A DNA stretch of 64,000 nt, taken from the NCBI GenBank assembly GCA_963710135.1, contig CAVPYY010000002.1, forward strand, positions 372,001-436,000. Reading direction: 5' to 3'. The stretch comes from SG8-30 sp963710135. Lineage in GTDB: Bacteria > Pseudomonadota > Gammaproteobacteria > Steroidobacterales > Steroidobacteraceae. A model generated the notes under the pieces. The model saw nothing but the letters and a program-made list of their open reading frames with translations, was not told where the DNA came from and did not search any database. A program made the translations under genes and the position numbers. This document shows positions 47,227 through 59,021 of the stretch, one piece after another (position 1 is the first letter of the stretch; the number at the start of each line of letters is the position of its first letter).

Positions 47227-49071
47227 ATGCACCACTATCCTCTCTGGAAGAGCATGACCGTGTTCGCGGTCATTCTCGCTTCCCTCATCCTGAGCCTGCC
47301 GAATTTCTTCGGCGAGACCGCCGCGCTGCAGCTGTCGCGCAAGGACCGGGCGGTCTTCACCGAGGCCTCGGCCGGTGAACTGCAGCGGCTGCTCGACGAG
47401 CAGGGCATCGTCCATGAGGACGTCTATCTGGACGGGGACGGTCGCGCGTGGATCCGTTTCGCCGATGTCGAGCGGCAGATCGAGGCGCGGGACCTGATCG
47501 CGCAGCGCTACGAAGGGCAATTCGCCATCGCCACCACTTTCGCCTCGCGGGCGCCGCGGTGGCTGACCGGAATCGGGCTCAAGCCGATGAGCCTGGGGCT
47601 GGACCTGCGCGGCGGCATCTACCTGGTCTACGAGGTGGACGTGCAGGGGGCCGTGAACCAGCTGGTGCAGGTGCTGGAGCGGGACCTGCGCAAGGTGCTG
47701 CGCGACGACCGTATCCAGTATGACGAGGTGGCCGGCGGCGGCGCCCAGGTGCGCATCGTCCTGCGTGACCCGGCGCGGGTGCAGGAGGCCATCGACGCCA
47801 TCAAGAAGTTCGACCCGCAGCTGGCGGTCAGCGCGGGTCAGCCCGGCCAGGTGATCGCCGAGCTCACGGCGGACCAGATCCGCCAGCGCCAGGACTTCGC
47901 CATCCAGCAGAACATCACGGCGTTGAACAACCGGGTCAACGCGCTCGGCGTGGCCGAGCCGGTGATCCAGCGGCAGGGTCTCAACCGGATCGCTGTGCAG
48001 CTGCCCGGCATCCAGGACGCCGCCGAAGTCGTGCGGGTGCTCGGCAAGGTGGCGACGCTCGAGTTCCGCCTGGTCGACACGGTGAACAGTCCGGCCGAAG
48101 CCGAGCGCAGCGGGCGGGCGCCGCTCGGCACGCGCTCGTACAAGGACCGCCAGGGCAGTCCGATCCTGCTGAAGCGCGAAGTCATCGCGACCGGCGAGCA
48201 GCTGATCGACGCCACCTCGACGATTTCCCAGGGCGAGCCGGCGGTCGATGTCGTCCTCGACGGACGCGGCGGCGAGGAGATGCTGCGCACCACCCGCGAG
48301 AACCTCGGCAAGCCCATGGCAGTGGTGTTCATCGAGAAGGAGCGCGAGCAGGTCGAGCGTGACGGTCGCAAGGTCGTGATCGACCGTTCCAGCGAGGATG
48401 TCATCAGCGTCGCGACCATTCGCGGCGTGTTCTCGAACCGCTTCCAGATCACCGGGCTCACCGCCGCCGAGGGCCAGGAGCTCGCCAAGCTGCTGCGGGC
48501 CGGGGCACTGGCTGCGCCGTTGTACATCGTCGAACAGCGCCTGATCGGGCCGAGCCTCGGGCGTGACAATATCGAGCGCGGCTTCAAGGCGCTGGCCATC
48601 GGTATGGTGCTGACCATGCTTTTCCTGATCGCGTACTACCGTGTGTTCGGGCTGGTCGCGAATCTGGTGCTGGTGGCAAACGTCGTGCTGATCACCGCGG
48701 CGCTGTCGCTGTTCGGCGCGGCGCTGACGCTTCCCGGCATCGCCGGCATCGTGCTGACCGTCGGCATGGCGGCCGACGCGAACGTGCTCATCTACGAACG
48801 CATCAGGGAGGAACTGCGCAACGGCACTTCTCCCATGGCGGCGATTCACGGCGGCTTCGAACACGCCTTGAGCGCGATCATCGACGCCAACGTCACCACG
48901 CTGATTGCGGCAGTCATGCTGTTCGCCTTCGGAACCGGGCCGATCCGCGGTTTCGCCGTGGTGCTGTTCATCGGCATCCTGACGACGCTGTTCACGGCGC
49001 TGCTCGGCAGCCGCGCCGTGATCCAGCTCATCTACGGTCGCCGCCGCCGCATCGAGCGGCTGGCGATCTGA
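47227..49071 (+). CDS. secD: Protein translocase subunit SecD
   Basis: A 614-residue membrane protein. One N-terminal membrane segment precedes the large periplasmic domain (GLDLRGGIYLVYEVD near 120, AVNQLVQVLERDLRKVL) and five C-terminal segments in the RND-like core with TVGMAADANVLIYERIREEL. SecD with SecF uses the proton gradient to pull preproteins across the membrane. Ordinary length for the proteobacterial protein. Its stop is nine bases before secF. Confidence 0.96.
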   Translation: MHHYPLWKSMTVFAVILASLILSLPNFFGETAALQLSRKDRAVFTEASAGELQRLLDEQGIVHEDVYLDGDGRAWIRFADVERQIEARDLIAQRYEGQFAIATTFASRAPRWLTGIGLKPMSLGLDLRGGIYLVYEVDVQGAVNQLVQVLERDLRKVLRDDRIQYDEVAGGGAQVRIVLRDPARVQEAIDAIKKFDPQLAVSAGQPGQVIAELTADQIRQRQDFAIQQNITALNNRVNALGVAEPVIQRQGLNRIAVQLPGIQDAAEVVRVLGKVATLEFRLVDTVNSPAEAERSGRAPLGTRSYKDRQGSPILLKREVIATGEQLIDATSTISQGEPAVDVVLDGRGGEEMLRTTRENLGKPMAVVFIEKEREQVERDGRKVVIDRSSEDVISVATIRGVFSNRFQITGLTAAEGQELAKLLRAGALAAPLYIVEQRLIGPSLGRDNIERGFKALAIGMVLTMLFLIAYYRVFGLVANLVLVANVVLITAALSLFGAALTLPGIAGIVLTVGMAADANVLIYERIREELRNGTSPMAAIHGGFEHALSAIIDANVTTLIAAVMLFAFGTGPIRGFAVVLFIGILTTLFTALLGSRAVIQLIYGRRRRIERLAI

Positions 49072-49080
49072 GGGCCCGCA

Positions 49081-50013
49081 ATGGAGTTCTTCCGCAAGAT
49101 TCCCCGCATCCGCTTCATGGAGCAGCGGCGGATGTGGTACGCGTTCTCTGCGCTGATCATCATCGGTTCCATCGTCGCGGTGGCGGTGCGCGGGCTCAAC
49201 TTCGGCATCGACTTCACCGGCGGCATCGTCGTGGAGGCGGGCTTCACGGGCCCGGCCGATCTGGACGCCACGCGGGCGGCGCTCGCTGGTGCCGGGCTCG
49301 GGTCGGCTCAGGTGCAGTCCTTCGGGGTGGCCACCGACGTGCTGGTCCGCCTGCCGCCGGCCGAGGGGGCCGCGGCCATGGAGATGACCGAGCGGGTCGC
49401 CACGGCCCTCAGGACCATCGATAGTGGCGTGGAGATCCGGCGCAACGAAGTGGTCGGGCCGCAGGTGGGTCGCGAGCTGGCCGAGAAGGGCGCCACCGCG
49501 CTGTTGATGACACTGCTGTTCATCTCGATCTACCTGATCATGCGGTTCCAGTGGAAGTTCGCGGTGGGCGCCACGCTGGCGGCATTGCACGATCCGTTCC
49601 TGGTGGTCGGCTTCTTCGCCCTCACGCAGATGACCTTCGACCTGACGGTACTGTCGGCCATCCTGGCGGTGATCGGTTATTCGCTGAACGACACGGTCGT
49701 GGTCTTCGACCGGGTGCGCGAGCGGCTGCTGTCCATGCGCAAGGCGACGCCGCTCGAGGTCATGAACGCCGCCATCAACGAGACCTTGTCGCGGACCCTG
49801 ATGACCTCGGTCACGACGCTGATCGTGGTGGTGTCGCTGCTGGTGCTCGGCGGCGAGGCCATGACCGGCTTCTCCACCGCCCTGATCGTCGGCATCATCA
49901 TCGGCACCTACTCGTCGATCTACGTCGCCGGCGCCGCGGCGCTCGACCTCGGGCTGTCGCAGCGCGACCTGATGCCGCCTGAGAAGAAGGCCGAAGTCGA
50001 CGAGCTGCCCTAG
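49081..50013 (+). CDS. secF: Protein translocase subunit SecF
   Basis: A 310-residue partner of SecD with six membrane segments. GLNFGIDFTGGIVVEA lies at the start of the periplasmic domain, and the core carries VIGYSLNDTVVVFDRVRERL, the SecF counterpart of the SecD motif. Its position after secD is the standard one. terC follows after 18 bases. Confidence 0.96.
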   Translation: MEFFRKIPRIRFMEQRRMWYAFSALIIIGSIVAVAVRGLNFGIDFTGGIVVEAGFTGPADLDATRAALAGAGLGSAQVQSFGVATDVLVRLPPAEGAAAMEMTERVATALRTIDSGVEIRRNEVVGPQVGRELAEKGATALLMTLLFISIYLIMRFQWKFAVGATLAALHDPFLVVGFFALTQMTFDLTVLSAILAVIGYSLNDTVVVFDRVRERLLSMRKATPLEVMNAAINETLSRTLMTSVTTLIVVVSLLVLGGEAMTGFSTALIVGIIIGTYSSIYVAGAAALDLGLSQRDLMPPEKKAEVDELP

Positions 50014-50031
50014 CCGGGGCGGAGGCGGATC

Positions 50032-50787
50032 ATGGTCGAATTGCTCACCGATCCGCAGGCGTGGCTGTCGTTCCTGACGCTCACGGTGCTCGAGATCGTG
50101 CTCGGCATCGACAACATCATCTTCATTTCCATTCTGGCCTCGCGCTTGCCCAAGGCGGTCCAGGCCCGGGCCCGCACCGTGGGTCTCGGCCTCGCCATGC
50201 TCACCCGGATCGCGCTGCTGTTCTCGATCACCTGGCTGATCGGGCTGACCGCGCCGCTGTTCACGGTTCTCGGCCAGGAGCTGTCCGGCAGGGACCTGAT
50301 CCTGTTCGGTGGCGGGTTGTTCCTGCTCGCCAAGAGCGTCAGCGAGATCCACGGTGCGCTCGAGGGCCCGGAACAGCCGCGGCAGGTGAGCGCGAAGAAC
50401 AGCTTCATGCTGGTGATCGTGCAGATCGCGCTGCTCGACATCGTCTTCTCGCTGGATTCGGTGTTCACCGCGGTGGGGCTCGCCCAGCACATCGAGATCA
50501 TGGTGGCGGCAATCGTCATCGCCGTCGGCGTGATGATGTTCCTGGCCGGCCCGATCAACGAGTTCATCGACCGGCATCCGACCATCAAGATGCTGGCGCT
50601 CAGTTTCCTGATCCTGGTGGGCGTGGCGCTGATCGCCGACGCCTTCGACGCCCACATCCCGAAGGGCTATCTGTATTTCGCGATGGCGTTCTCGATCGGC
50701 GTCGAGATGGTCAACATCCGCGTGCGCGCCCGCGCGGCGCCGGTTGGACTGCGACGGCCGCGCGAGGACGCCGCGGCCGAGGGCTAG
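50032..50787 (+). CDS. TerC-family integral membrane protein
   Basis: A 251-residue membrane protein with about seven hydrophobic segments. The TerC hallmarks are EIVLGIDNIIFISILASRLP and LDIVFSLDSVFTAVGLA, each placing an Asp in a membrane helix. Members are linked to tellurite resistance or to manganese handling of exported proteins. Sitting directly after secF fits the second idea, but that is inference. GGAGG precedes the ATG. It converges on suhB with eight bases between stops. Confidence 0.88.
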   Translation: MVELLTDPQAWLSFLTLTVLEIVLGIDNIIFISILASRLPKAVQARARTVGLGLAMLTRIALLFSITWLIGLTAPLFTVLGQELSGRDLILFGGGLFLLAKSVSEIHGALEGPEQPRQVSAKNSFMLVIVQIALLDIVFSLDSVFTAVGLAQHIEIMVAAIVIAVGVMMFLAGPINEFIDRHPTIKMLALSFLILVGVALIADAFDAHIPKGYLYFAMAFSIGVEMVNIRVRARAAPVGLRRPREDAAAEG

Positions 50788-50795
50788 GCCGGCGG

Positions 50796-51593
50796 TCAGC
50801 CGGCGAGGTCGGGCGGCACGTGCGGGCCGATCGCCTGCAGCAGCTCCGCGTAGACCTTCGGATTGCCGGCGACGATGTGTCCGCCCTGCGCGTACGATTT
50901 GCCGGTGAGCGTGCCGACGCGCCCGCCGGCCTCCTGGATGAGCAGCGCCCCGGCGGCGGTATCCCAGGGCGAGAGCCCGATTTCCCAGAAGCCGTCGAGG
51001 CGGCCCGCCGCGACGTAGGCCAGGTCGAGGGCGGCGGAGCCCGGCCGGCGGATGCCGGCGGCCGCGGACATGACGACCTCCAGCATGGCGAGATACGGCT
51101 TGGCGTAGTTCAGGTTGGCCCGGTACGGGAAGCCCGTGCCGATCAGTGCGCCGTCCAGCGTGCGCTGCTGGCTGACGCGAATGCGCTTGCCTTCGAGTTG
51201 CGCGCCCGCGCCACGCTCGGCGGTGAACAGCTCGCTGCGCAGCGGGTCGAAGATCACCGCCACTTCGCCGCGGCCGTTGTGCTCGCAGGCGATGGAGACG
51301 CTGAACTGGGGAAAGCCGTGCATGAAATTGGTGGTGCCATCGAGCGGGTCGATGATCCAGATCACCTCGTCGCCGCCGGAGCGTCCGCTTTCCTCGGCGA
51401 GGAAGCCGTGCTGCGGATAGGCCTTGCGGATGATCGAGAGGATCTCGGCCTCGGCGGCACGGTCCACCTCGGTGACGAAGTCGTTGCGGTCCTTGGTGGC
51501 GACTTCCAGTCGCGGGCCGCGGTCGATGTTGCGGACGATGATGTCGCCGGCGCGCCGCGCCGCGCGCACGGCAATGTTCAGCAAAGGATGCAT
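50796..51593 (-). CDS. suhB: Inositol-1-monophosphatase SuhB
   Basis: A 265-residue Mg-dependent phosphatase. Metal-site motifs are EESGRSGGDEVIWIIDPLDGTTNF (about 67-90) and WDTAAGALLIQEAGG near 218. SuhB also acts as an RNA-polymerase antitermination factor for ribosomal RNA synthesis in enterobacteria. The ATG at 51593 is the conserved start (MHPLLNIAVRAARRAG). It diverges from trmJ, a classic gammaproteobacterial arrangement. Confidence 0.95.
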   Translation of the reverse strand: MHPLLNIAVRAARRAGDIIVRNIDRGPRLEVATKDRNDFVTEVDRAAEAEILSIIRKAYPQHGFLAEESGRSGGDEVIWIIDPLDGTTNFMHGFPQFSVSIACEHNGRGEVAVIFDPLRSELFTAERGAGAQLEGKRIRVSQQRTLDGALIGTGFPYRANLNYAKPYLAMLEVVMSAAAGIRRPGSAALDLAYVAAGRLDGFWEIGLSPWDTAAGALLIQEAGGRVGTLTGKSYAQGGHIVAGNPKVYAELLQAIGPHVPPDLAG

Positions 51594-51685
51594 GACGGAT
51601 TTCCGGTAAAGAGCCGCCGCGGCGCCCCTGCGGGGCCGCGGCGCATGGCGGCTAGAATACCAGCAACAGGCATGAGCGTGGCGTG

Positions 51686-52417
51686 ATGACATCGATTCGC
51701 ATCGTTCTGGTGGATACCAGCCATCCCGGCAACATCGGGGCGGCGGCGCGCGCCTTGAAGAACATGGGCCTGGCCGAGCTGGCGCTGGTGCGTCCGCAGC
51801 AGTTCCCGCACGAGCAGGCCACCGCGCGCGCCTCCGGCGCCGACGACCTGCTGGCGCGCGCGACGGTCAGCGCCACGCTGGCCGAGGCGCTGGCCGGCTG
51901 CGGACTGGTGCTCGGCGCCAGCGCCAGGCCGCGCAGCGCCAACTGGGTGGTGCTCGATCCGCGCGCCGCGGCGTCCCGGCTGCGCGAGCGCGCGCTCGAG
52001 GCGCCGGCCGCGGTGGTCTTCGGCAACGAGCGCAACGGGCTGTCGAACGAGGACCTGTCGCTGTGTCACGCGCTGCTCAACATTCCGGCGAACCCGGAAT
52101 ACGAGTCGCTCAACCTGGCGCAGGCCGTGCAGATCGTGACCTGGGAGATCCGCATGGCCGCGAATCCGAGTCCCCGCACGCTCGGCCCGGAGTCGCCGCT
52201 CGCGACCGTCGAGGAAGTGCTGCGCCTGCGCGAGCACTTCGAGCGCGCGCTGTCGACCATCGGTTTCATCGACGCACGCAACGCGCCCGGGGTGCTCGGG
52301 CGCATCGAGCGGCTGCTGGCGCGCGCCGAGCCGGACCAGAAGGAAGTGCAGATCCTGCGCGGCATGCTCACGGCGATGGAGCGGGCGGCGGCACGGCAAG
52401 GCGGTCCCGCGTCATGA
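51686..52417 (+). CDS. trmJ: tRNA (cytidine/uridine-2'-O-)-methyltransferase TrmJ
   Basis: A 243-residue SPOUT methyltransferase modifying position 32 of tRNAs. IRIVLVDTSHPGNIGAAARALKNMGL opens the domain, FGNERNGLSNEDLSLCHALLNIP and YESLNLAQAVQIVTWEI form the knotted SAM site. The ATG at 51686 is taken over the overlapping GTG at 51683. Its stop overlaps the cysteine desulfurase start (ATGA), a coupling to iron-sulfur genes also seen in other gammaproteobacteria. Confidence 0.94.
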   Translation: MTSIRIVLVDTSHPGNIGAAARALKNMGLAELALVRPQQFPHEQATARASGADDLLARATVSATLAEALAGCGLVLGASARPRSANWVVLDPRAAASRLRERALEAPAAVVFGNERNGLSNEDLSLCHALLNIPANPEYESLNLAQAVQIVTWEIRMAANPSPRTLGPESPLATVEEVLRLREHFERALSTIGFIDARNAPGVLGRIERLLARAEPDQKEVQILRGMLTAMERAAARQGGPAS

Positions 52418-53601
52418 CGCGCCAGGAGCCGGTCTACCTGGACTACGCGGCCAGCGCCCCGGTTCATCCGGAGGTCGCGGCGGCGATGGCCGCTTGCCTA
52501 GGGCCTGCTGGCCCGCACGCCAATCCGTCGGCGGGGCACGCCGCGGGCCGCCGGGCCGCCGCGGCGATCGAGTCGGCCCGCGAATCGGTGGCCCGACTCG
52601 TTGGAGCCGCCCCGCAGTCGATACTGTTCACCTCCGGCGCGACCGAGTCCGACAACCTCGCGCTCCTCGGCGTGGCGCGGGCCGCGCCGCCGGAGCGCCG
52701 GCATATCGTGACGTCACGCAGCGAGCACCGGGCGGTGCTCGACGCCTGCCGCCAGCTCGAGCGCGAGGGTTGCCGCGTGAGCTGGCTGCGCCCCGGCCCG
52801 GATGGCCGTGTCACGCCCGCGCAGGTGCGCGCTGCGTTGGGTCCGCAGACGCTGCTCGCCTCCGTCATGCATGCCAGCAACGAGCTCGGCGTGATCAACG
52901 ACGTCGCCGGGATTGCCGCGGTCTGTCACGAAGCGGGCGTCCTGCTGCACGTCGATGCGGCGCAGACCGCCGGCCGGATCGCCCTCGACGTCCGGACCCT
53001 GGGTGCGGATCTGCTGGCCTTCTCCGCCCACAAGCTGGGCGGTCCGAAGGGCATCGGCGCGCTCTTCGTCAGGGACGATCCGCGGCCGCTGCTCCGGCCG
53101 CTGCTGTTCGGCGGCGGGCAGGAGCGCGGTCTGCGTTCCGGGACCCTGGCGACCCATCAGATCGTCGGCTTCGGCGCGGCCTGCGACCTCGCCCGCAGTG
53201 GACTCGCGACGGAGGAGCCGCGGGTGCGCGCGCTCAGGCAGCAGCTGCGCAGGCGGCTGTCGGAGGTGCCGCAGGTGCGATTCAACGCGGCCGACGAGCC
53301 TGCGGTGCCGGGCATCCTCAGCGTGACCTTCCCCGGCATCGAAGGCGAGAGCCTGTTGCTGCACCTCGACGGCGTGGTCGATTGCACCACCGGCTCAGCC
53401 TGCCACTCGGCGACCAACGAACCGTCCTACGTGCTGCGCGGGCTCGGCCTCACGGATCTCGCTGCCCAGGCCACCCTGCGCCTCAGCGTCGGGCGCGACA
53501 CGACGGCGGCGGACGTCGAGCGGGCGGCGGACGCCATCGTCGAGGCCGTGGCAGGGCTGCGCCGCCTGGCGCCGCCAGGGGCCGTGGAGCGCATCGCTTG
53601 A
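52414..53601 (+). CDS. Cysteine desulfurase (IscS/NifS family)
   Basis: A 395-residue PLP enzyme supplying sulfur for iron-sulfur clusters and tRNA thiolation. YLDYAASAPVHPEV opens the protein, the PLP lysine is Lys207 in FSAHKLGGPKG, and the persulfide cysteine is Cys330 in TTGSACHSATNEPSYVLRGLG. It is closer to the group I form than to SufS. It starts inside the trmJ stop. An IscU-like protein and an IscA-type carrier follow, but iscR, hscB, hscA and fdx do not, so this is a reduced version of the isc cluster. The longer frame from 52063 is spurious. Confidence 0.92.
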   Translation: MTRQEPVYLDYAASAPVHPEVAAAMAACLGPAGPHANPSAGHAAGRRAAAAIESARESVARLVGAAPQSILFTSGATESDNLALLGVARAAPPERRHIVTSRSEHRAVLDACRQLEREGCRVSWLRPGPDGRVTPAQVRAALGPQTLLASVMHASNELGVINDVAGIAAVCHEAGVLLHVDAAQTAGRIALDVRTLGADLLAFSAHKLGGPKGIGALFVRDDPRPLLRPLLFGGGQERGLRSGTLATHQIVGFGAACDLARSGLATEEPRVRALRQQLRRRLSEVPQVRFNAADEPAVPGILSVTFPGIEGESLLLHLDGVVDCTTGSACHSATNEPSYVLRGLGLTDLAAQATLRLSVGRDTTAADVERAADAIVEAVAGLRRLAPPGAVERIA

Positions 53602-53984
53602 GCGAGCCGGCGGGCTATCCGCAACGGGTGCGGGAACTGGTCCTGCGCCCGCCTCACGGGGGCTCGCTCGCGGCCTGCGAGGGCCGTCGTTGCAGCGGCG
53701 AGGCGGCGGCGCTCGAGCGCGGCGCCTGGGTCCGTTTCGAGGCGTGTGTCCGCGGCGGACGGGTCGAGCAGGTGCGCTTCCTGGCCTGGGGTTGCCCCTA
53801 TGTCATCGCCGCCGCCGGCCTGGCCGCGGCCGCCATGGAGGGAGTTCAAGCGGCGCAGTGCCCCACCGTGAGCGCCATGGCGCTTGCCGCGGACCTTGCC
53901 GCGCCCGCGGACCGGCTGGGCCGGCTGCTGGTGGTTGAGGATGCCTGCGGGCTGCTCACTGCAGAAATTCGCGCGAGCGGCTAA
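53598..53984 (+). CDS. Short IscU/NifU-like iron-sulfur scaffold protein
   Basis: A 128-residue protein starting at a TTG that overlaps the desulfurase stop by four bases. EQVRFLAWGCPYVIAAAGLAAAAMEG aligns in style with the IscU segment around its second cluster cysteine (ARFKTYGCGSAIASSS). Cys66 fills that position; Cys32 (or Cys27) and Cys117 (VVEDACGLL) can fill the other two. It is diverged from typical IscU, lacking the LPPVK chaperone-binding loop. With IscS and IscA genes on either side, a cluster-scaffold role is likely. The TTG start is inferred from coupling and could be replaced by a downstream GTG. Confidence 0.68.
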   Translation: MSEPAGYPQRVRELVLRPPHGGSLAACEGRRCSGEAAALERGAWVRFEACVRGGRVEQVRFLAWGCPYVIAAAGLAAAAMEGVQAAQCPTVSAMALAADLAAPADRLGRLLVVEDACGLLTAEIRASG

Positions 53985-54027
53985 GATCCACGGGAACTCT
54001 CTCGACCCAGGAAGGGCCTCAATCCCC

Positions 54028-54351
54028 ATGGCGATCACGCTCACCCCAGCTGCGGCGGACCGGGTCCGCACTTACCTGCAGAATCGCGGCAGTGGTGTCG
54101 GACTGCGTCTCGGCGTGCGCAAGACCGGCTGCTCGGGTTACGCCTACGTGGTCAATTACGCCGACGAGATCGCGGCCGGCGATCACGTTTTCGACCACGC
54201 GGGCGTGAAGGTCGTGGTCGACCCGGAGAGCCTGAGCCTGATCGATGGCACCGAGGTGGACTTCGTGCGCCACGGCCTGTCCGAGGCCTTCCGCTTCCGC
54301 AACCCCAACGTCAAGGGAGAGTGCGGCTGCGGCGAGAGCTTCAACGTCTGA
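54028..54351 (+). CDS. iscA: HesB/IscA-family iron-sulfur carrier
   Basis: A 107-residue A-type carrier protein. The three cluster cysteines are Cys35 (KTGCSGYAYVV), Cys99 and Cys101 (KGECGCGESFNV). It could be IscA or ErpA; position after the desulfurase and IscU-like genes favours IscA. AGGAAGGG lies upstream of ATG 54028 at a somewhat long distance. ndk follows after a 159-base gap. Confidence 0.9.
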   Translation: MAITLTPAAADRVRTYLQNRGSGVGLRLGVRKTGCSGYAYVVNYADEIAAGDHVFDHAGVKVVVDPESLSLIDGTEVDFVRHGLSEAFRFRNPNVKGECGCGESFNV

Positions 54352-54510
54352 TTTTTCCTTTCCCGCCGGGCACTTCCGTGCCGTTTCATTTGCCGTAGGG
54401 GCGCCCTGCCGGATACACTTTCGGGTTTATGGCGCCTGGCCGCCGGCCAGCCGGCCGGGCGGAGTCCGGCGCCTGTCCGTTCAATGGCCGACACGTAAAC
54501 TGAGGAACTC

Positions 54511-54942
54511 ATGGGCGCAGAACGCACGCTGTCCATCGTCAAGCCCGACGGTGTAGCAAAGAACCTGATTGGCAACGTCTACAGCCGCTTCGAGAAGGCC
54601 GGCCTGAGGATCGTCGCGGCGCGCATGACGCACCTGACGCGGGCACAGGCGGAGGGCTTCTACGCGGTGCACCGCGAGCGCCCCTTCTTCAAGGACCTGT
54701 GCGCCTACATGACCTCCGGGCCGGTGATGATCCAGGTGCTCGAGGGCGACGACGCGGTCAGCCGCCATCGCGACATCATGGGTGCCACCGACCCGAAGAA
54801 GGCCGCTCCCGGCACCATCCGCGCCGATCTGGCCGACAGCATCGAGGAGAACATCGTGCACGGCTCGGACAGCGCGGAGAACGCGGCGCGCGAAATCGCC
54901 TATTTCTTCAGCGACACGGACATCTGTCCGCGCACGCGCTGA
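54511..54942 (+). CDS. ndk: Nucleoside-diphosphate kinase
   Basis: A 143-residue kinase that balances nucleoside triphosphate pools. The phosphorylated histidine is His117 in NIVHGSDS, and RTLSIVKPDGVAKN and MGATDPKKAAPGTIRADLA are standard. GAGG precedes the ATG. Its gene order with rlmN is conserved in gammaproteobacteria. Confidence 0.97.
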   Translation: MGAERTLSIVKPDGVAKNLIGNVYSRFEKAGLRIVAARMTHLTRAQAEGFYAVHRERPFFKDLCAYMTSGPVMIQVLEGDDAVSRHRDIMGATDPKKAAPGTIRADLADSIEENIVHGSDSAENAAREIAYFFSDTDICPRTR

Positions 54943-54954
54943 CGGGATGCGGTC

Positions 54955-56077
<1,123 letters not shown>

Positions 56078-56081
<4 letters not shown>

Positions 56082-56839
56082 AGAGTCTCGCCGTGCCGCT
56101 GCTCGGGCTGCTCATCGCGATGCCTGTCCAGGCCCAGCAACGCGCGCCCGACATCGATCCGATGCTCGACGCCGCCCGCATCAACGTACGTCTGGGGCTC
56201 GAGTACCTCAAGCAGGGGCAGATGGCCATCGCCCGCGACAAGGTCGAGAAGGCCCTGCAGCAGTATCCGCGTGACGTCGGCGTGCAGCTCGGAGCGGGGA
56301 TCCTGTACGAGCAGATGCGCGATCCGCGCGGTGCCGAGAAGCACTATCGGCAGGCGATCCGCCTGGACCCGAAGAATCCCGAGGCGCAGAACGCCCTCGG
56401 CGCCTTCCTGTGCCGCAACGGCGAGCCCAAGGACGGCGAGGCGATCTTCCTCAAGGCGGCCGAGAACCCGCTCTACCGGACGCCCGAGGTTGCCTACACC
56501 AACGCCGGGGTCTGCGCCCGGCGGGCGGGCCGCCTGGAGCGCTCGGAGGAGTATTTCCGCCTGGCGCTGGCGCAGCGCGGCCAGTACCGCGAGGCGCTGC
56601 TGCAGATGGCGGGCGTTTCGCTCGAGCGCGGCAACGGCCTGCAGGCCCGTGCCTTTCTGGAGCGCTACCTGGCGTCCGGCGCGGCCGCCCCCGATGTCCT
56701 CATGCTCGGCGTGCAGATCGAGCGCACCATGGGTGATGCCGCTGCCGCCGCTGACTACGGGGCGCAGATCAAGTCGCAGTTCCCCGATTCCCCCGAAGCG
56801 CGCGTCGTCGACGAGGTGCTACGCCAGGAGCAGCCGTGA
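56078..56839 (+). CDS. pilF: Type IV pilus biogenesis/stability protein PilF (PilW), TPR protein
   Basis: A 253-residue protein with a signal peptide (MKSLAVPLLGLLIAMPVQAQ) and about six tetratricopeptide repeats starting near 35 (RINVRLGLEYLKQGQMAIARDKVEKALQQYP). PilF helps assemble the PilQ secretin in the outer membrane. The signal peptide has no lipobox, unlike the lipoprotein form in Pseudomonas. It overlaps rlmN upstream and rodZ downstream by four bases each. Confidence 0.87.
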
Positions 56840-57716
56840 CCGACGACGGCGCGGCGACGCCTTCCGCAGCGAACGTGCTCAAGTCGGCGCGTGAAGCGCG
56901 CGGGCTGAGCGTCGGGCAGGTGGCCGAGGAACTGCGGCTGACACCCGCCATGATCGACGCCATGGATGCCGCGCGCTGGAGCGAACTGGGCGCCTCGGTC
57001 TATGCGCGGGGGCACCTGCGCAAGTACGCCGCGCTGGTCGGGGTGGCGCCGGCGACCGCGCTCGCCGCCTATGAAGCGGAGCACGGGCTGGACCAGCCGC
57101 AGCAACTCATTCCCCCCACCAGCGTACACACGCCGGTCCGCAGCGGATTCCGCTGGCCGCGCGGCTCCCTGACGGGTCTGGTCATCGTCGTGGCGGCGCT
57201 GCTGATGGCGGCCGCTTGGTGGCTGTACCAGCGCAGTCGCACGACCGAAGCGCCGGTTGTGGCAACACCCCCCGCGGCCGTCACCGAGACCGCCCCCATG
57301 GACGTGCCGCTCGATGCCGGCAGCGGACCGGTCGGCCCGCCCGAAGGCGCAGACGCCAACGCCACGGAGGCAGCGGCGGGACTGTCCGCGCCCGCGGCCG
57401 TCGAGACCGGCTCCACGGCGGCGGTCACGCCGGCGGCGGGGGGTCTGCTGCGCCTGAGCCTGGCCGAAGAGTCGTGGGTGGAGATCTACGATGCCTCCGG
57501 GGCGCAGCTCGAGTTCGGGCTCAAGGCCGCGGGTACCGTGCGCAGCTACGGCGGCGCCGCCCCTTGGCGGCTGGTGCTCGGCAACGCGCCAGCGGCTACC
57601 ATCACGCTGGCCGGCAATGCCGTGGAGATTCCGCCACGGATGATCATCCGCCGCGCCGCGCTCATCACCATCGACGGCGAGGGCGCGGTGCGCCGCTCGG
57701 CCGCCGGGAGCGCCAC

Positions 57717-57720
<4 letters not shown>
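56836..57720 (+). CDS. rodZ: Cytoskeleton protein RodZ
   Basis: A 294-residue bitopic membrane protein. The cytoplasmic Xre-type helix-turn-helix (VLKSAREARGLSVGQVAEELRLTPAMIDAMD, about 14-44) binds MreB in studied species. It is followed by a membrane segment (SLTGLVIVVAALLMAAAWWLY, about 111-131), a Pro/Ala/Thr-rich linker and a C-terminal DUF4115 domain (LRLSLAEESWVEIYDASGAQL). It starts at a GTG overlapping pilF and ends overlapping hisS. The ispG gene usually found between rodZ and hisS is absent. Confidence 0.9.

Positions 57721-59017
<1,297 letters not shown>

Positions 59018-59021
<4 letters not shown>

Noticed and set aside
46771..50655. 1294-residue open frame on the minus strand
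   Set aside because: It is antisense to the end of tgt and to yajC, secD, secF and terC, all of which are certain genes; its translation is His/Gln/Asp-rich and has no domain.
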